Origin: Polaribacter sp. ALD11
Lineage (GTDB): Bacteria > Bacteroidota > Bacteroidia > Flavobacteriales > Flavobacteriaceae
DNA length: 64,000 nucleotides
Assembly: GCF_002831685.1 (NCBI RefSeq)
Contig: NZ_CP025119.1
Coordinates: 779,001-843,000 of the forward strand
Direction of reading: 5' to 3'
The notes beneath the pieces were generated by a model. That model saw only the letters and a program-made list of their open reading frames with translations, had not been told where the DNA came from and made no database searches. Positions 63,501 to 64,000 of this stretch are shown here, piece by piece (within the stretch, counting starts at the first letter, position 1; every line of letters starts with the position of its first letter). The translations under genes and the position numbers were made by a program.

Positions 63501-64000
63501 TAATAAGACCAAGCTGTTCCATCATGCGACAACACAACATTTTCTCCACCAAGGCCACCACCTTCACTTAAAGCTAAAAAAAGTTTATTATCACTATCTA
63601 TAGCCAGACTTAAATTTGCTGTATAGGTTTTAAGTGACGCATACTCTAAATTTGCTGTTTTTACAAACTCCCAAGAAGTACCGTTAAAACGAGAAACATA
63701 AGCTCTCCTCGAATAATCTGTTCCTGTCATTTGATATGCAACATAGACTACATTGTTACTATCAATGGCTAAACTATTAAAAGCTGTGTTACCAGCAGTA
63801 AAACCGATATTTCCAACTGTAATCCATGTAGAAGTTATATCGTCAAACTTCTTTACAGTCGTTTTACTAGAATTAGCGCCATCTGAATAAGCAACATAAG
63901 GAATACCTAAATTATCTATTGCTAAATCAAGTGATTTTGCACTATTAGATGTAAAATCTGCAGCACCAACAGTAACCCAAGTAGATTCAACTAATTTTAC
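60572..64000 (-). CDS. Large T9SS-sorted secreted protein with beta-propeller-like repeats, 5' end cut by window edge
   Basis: The frame stays open to the end of the window (upstream VKLVESTWVTVGAADF continues into the first residues), so the gene begins beyond 64000; the ATG at 63730 is only an internal Met. The visible 1142 or so residues hold many similar blade-like repeats of the type VPYISYLDNNKITVAKFDG, TEWISVG, SNNVPYISYLEDNKVV (about 45-60 residues each), then a beta domain from about 540 residues before the end. The C-terminus is a T9SS type A sorting domain (TRLEIYNLLGKQVFTKNLQ, GFAKGFYIVKLKSK, KKIIIK). It is probably released to or held on the cell surface. The role of the repeats, propeller-like protein binding or sugar binding, is inference. 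Confidence 0.88.
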   Translation of the reverse strand, partial: VKLVESTWVTVGAADFTSNSAKSLDLAIDNLGIPYVAYSDGANSSKTTVKKFDDITSTWITVGNIGFTAGNTAFNSLAIDSNNVVYVAYQMTGTDYSRRAYVSRFNGTSWEFVKTANLEYASLKTYTANLSLAIDSDNKLFLALSEGGGLGGENVVLSHDGTAWSYYGSNYGENVDQIDLVIGNDNVLYEVYRDNGNSKTNIVYNDPTNPSWSFINPTLPNAVNDFAYGQQIAVDSNGNLFIAYQDSEFNKGKTSVYKFSKTPYANWTNVSADTSTDFSFSNEVEVLNSAISPNGVPYISYLDNNKITVAKFDGTEWISVGIPNFETTGFARFLEEESGVFVDRNNVPYVFFNYLENAPDFNNQGPPSDFPVFKLLKFDGTNWVAATPTEEVGSGGNGMFSVDNNNNIYFASTTYDFSSGPPIISTNIQKYNGTIWTTLDNTLTSPVVTILNDSNDSLYVGTWSYEDEEYSLFKFNGVSLEILGTALRISSFDPSENPVTMKLDSNNVPYISYLEDNKVVIKKINATSDGWDDINVVDLPINIKGLSFDLDTADIPYVVYKENNNETSVRKFDAANSTWNLLGISNFTFGGANNLNITLDNNNIPYVIYKDESKAGQPRIFSYLTNTEVTGTGTTLAWNDPTIWGDGTVPTKTSRVTIPAGKTVIINDVTSAVAGSITIEGVLEFNSSSTSSSTLITQTDPIGKIAFKRDVLGDKKWHVVAAPLTQNKDIFASNNALESGQGNNRGIGFYNDGNTDWTYYQDGTTSSGDFNFGDAYSVLLSDTSELQLEGSATASPVHKVLSKNTTGWNLVGNPYLAFLPINVSGNATNNMLDNNDAVFQPGFKSLYLWNNATEDYTVVNQANTTTTFVSPGQGFFINAKNNGDIFKIDPTMRSHETAVFFKSSSSSFVIELEARKDDVVKKSQIKYLENSTKGLDEGYDAGQFSGGLTSKSAIRLFTKLVEDTSDLDIDLALQVLPTSNYEEMVIPIGLEVKNTVEVTLKATISQLPADYKVFLEDKKEHKFYRLDTASKGYTTEVTTSDKKERFYLHTTTKDLTKSLGIVNDNLLNTTVFVAAENILKVNGLNSKNTRLEIYNLLGKQVFTKNLQDTKVGIDLNGFAKGFYIVKLKSKTQNEITKKIIIK

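Overview
The window is AT-rich bacterial chromosome that reads as a member of the Flavobacteriaceae (Bacteroidota), most like a marine Polaribacter- or Tenacibaculum-type organism. The evidence is a SusC/SusD pair, type IX secretion (T9SS) features (a PorV/PorQ-family barrel and a C-terminal sorting domain), an Lnb-type lipoprotein acyltransferase, Flavobacterium-style promoters (TAnnTTTG near -7, sometimes with TTG near -33), and the order zapB-like/zapA/6S RNA/rny. The genus is inferred from remembered protein similarity and was not tested.

Layout. 1-11 kb holds housekeeping genes: a 5'-truncated methyltransferase, a ZIP metal transporter, RecQ, arabinose-5-phosphate isomerase (kdsD), TatC, an AhpD-like protein, LptB, phosphatidylserine synthase, a YheT-like hydrolase, a PorV/PorQ-family barrel and Lnb. 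11-34.8 kb is one long minus-strand surface-polysaccharide locus. In transcription order it runs Wzm/Wzt ABC exporter, methyltransferase, DUF1796 protein, a bank of GT2 and GT4 glycosyltransferases, a hexapeptide acetyltransferase, a sialic acid module (neuB, neuC, neuA), more glycosyltransferases, a Wzy-like polymerase, a CapK/PaaK-like protein and, last, the polyprenyl-phosphate sugar transferase that should start synthesis. 34.8-38.8 kb holds a GNAT, aroQ, a small barrel, an unknown exported protein, a TM2 protein and xerD. 38.8-46.3 kb is a SusC/SusD locus with two secreted phosphatase-type hydrolases, possibly for organic phosphorus capture. 46.4-49 kb is rny, 6S RNA, zapA and a zapB-like gene. 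49-53.2 kb holds an M23 peptidase and a TonB-dependent receptor. 53.2-58.1 kb holds a YwqK/MORN-repeat protein, a decayed T9SS sorting-domain remnant, and a LuxR regulator divergent from a histidine kinase/response regulator pair. 58.1-64 kb holds Bcp, Nth, an NAD(P)-binding protein, two very small genes, and the 3' part of a large T9SS-sorted repeat protein that runs off the window.

How it fits together. The polysaccharide locus can make CMP-sialic acid and build a sialylated surface glycan. It carries both an ABC exporter with a substrate-binding-type Wzt tail and a Wzy-like polymerase, but no recognisable Wzx flippase. KdsD and LptB in the first 7 kb serve lipopolysaccharide synthesis and export. 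Several genes show lineage-type oddities: RecQ lacks the zinc-binding cysteines, Nth lacks the iron-sulfur cysteines, and a YwqK-repeat protein ends in a DUF1036-like domain. I saw no CRISPR array, prophage, insertion sequence, tRNA or rRNA.
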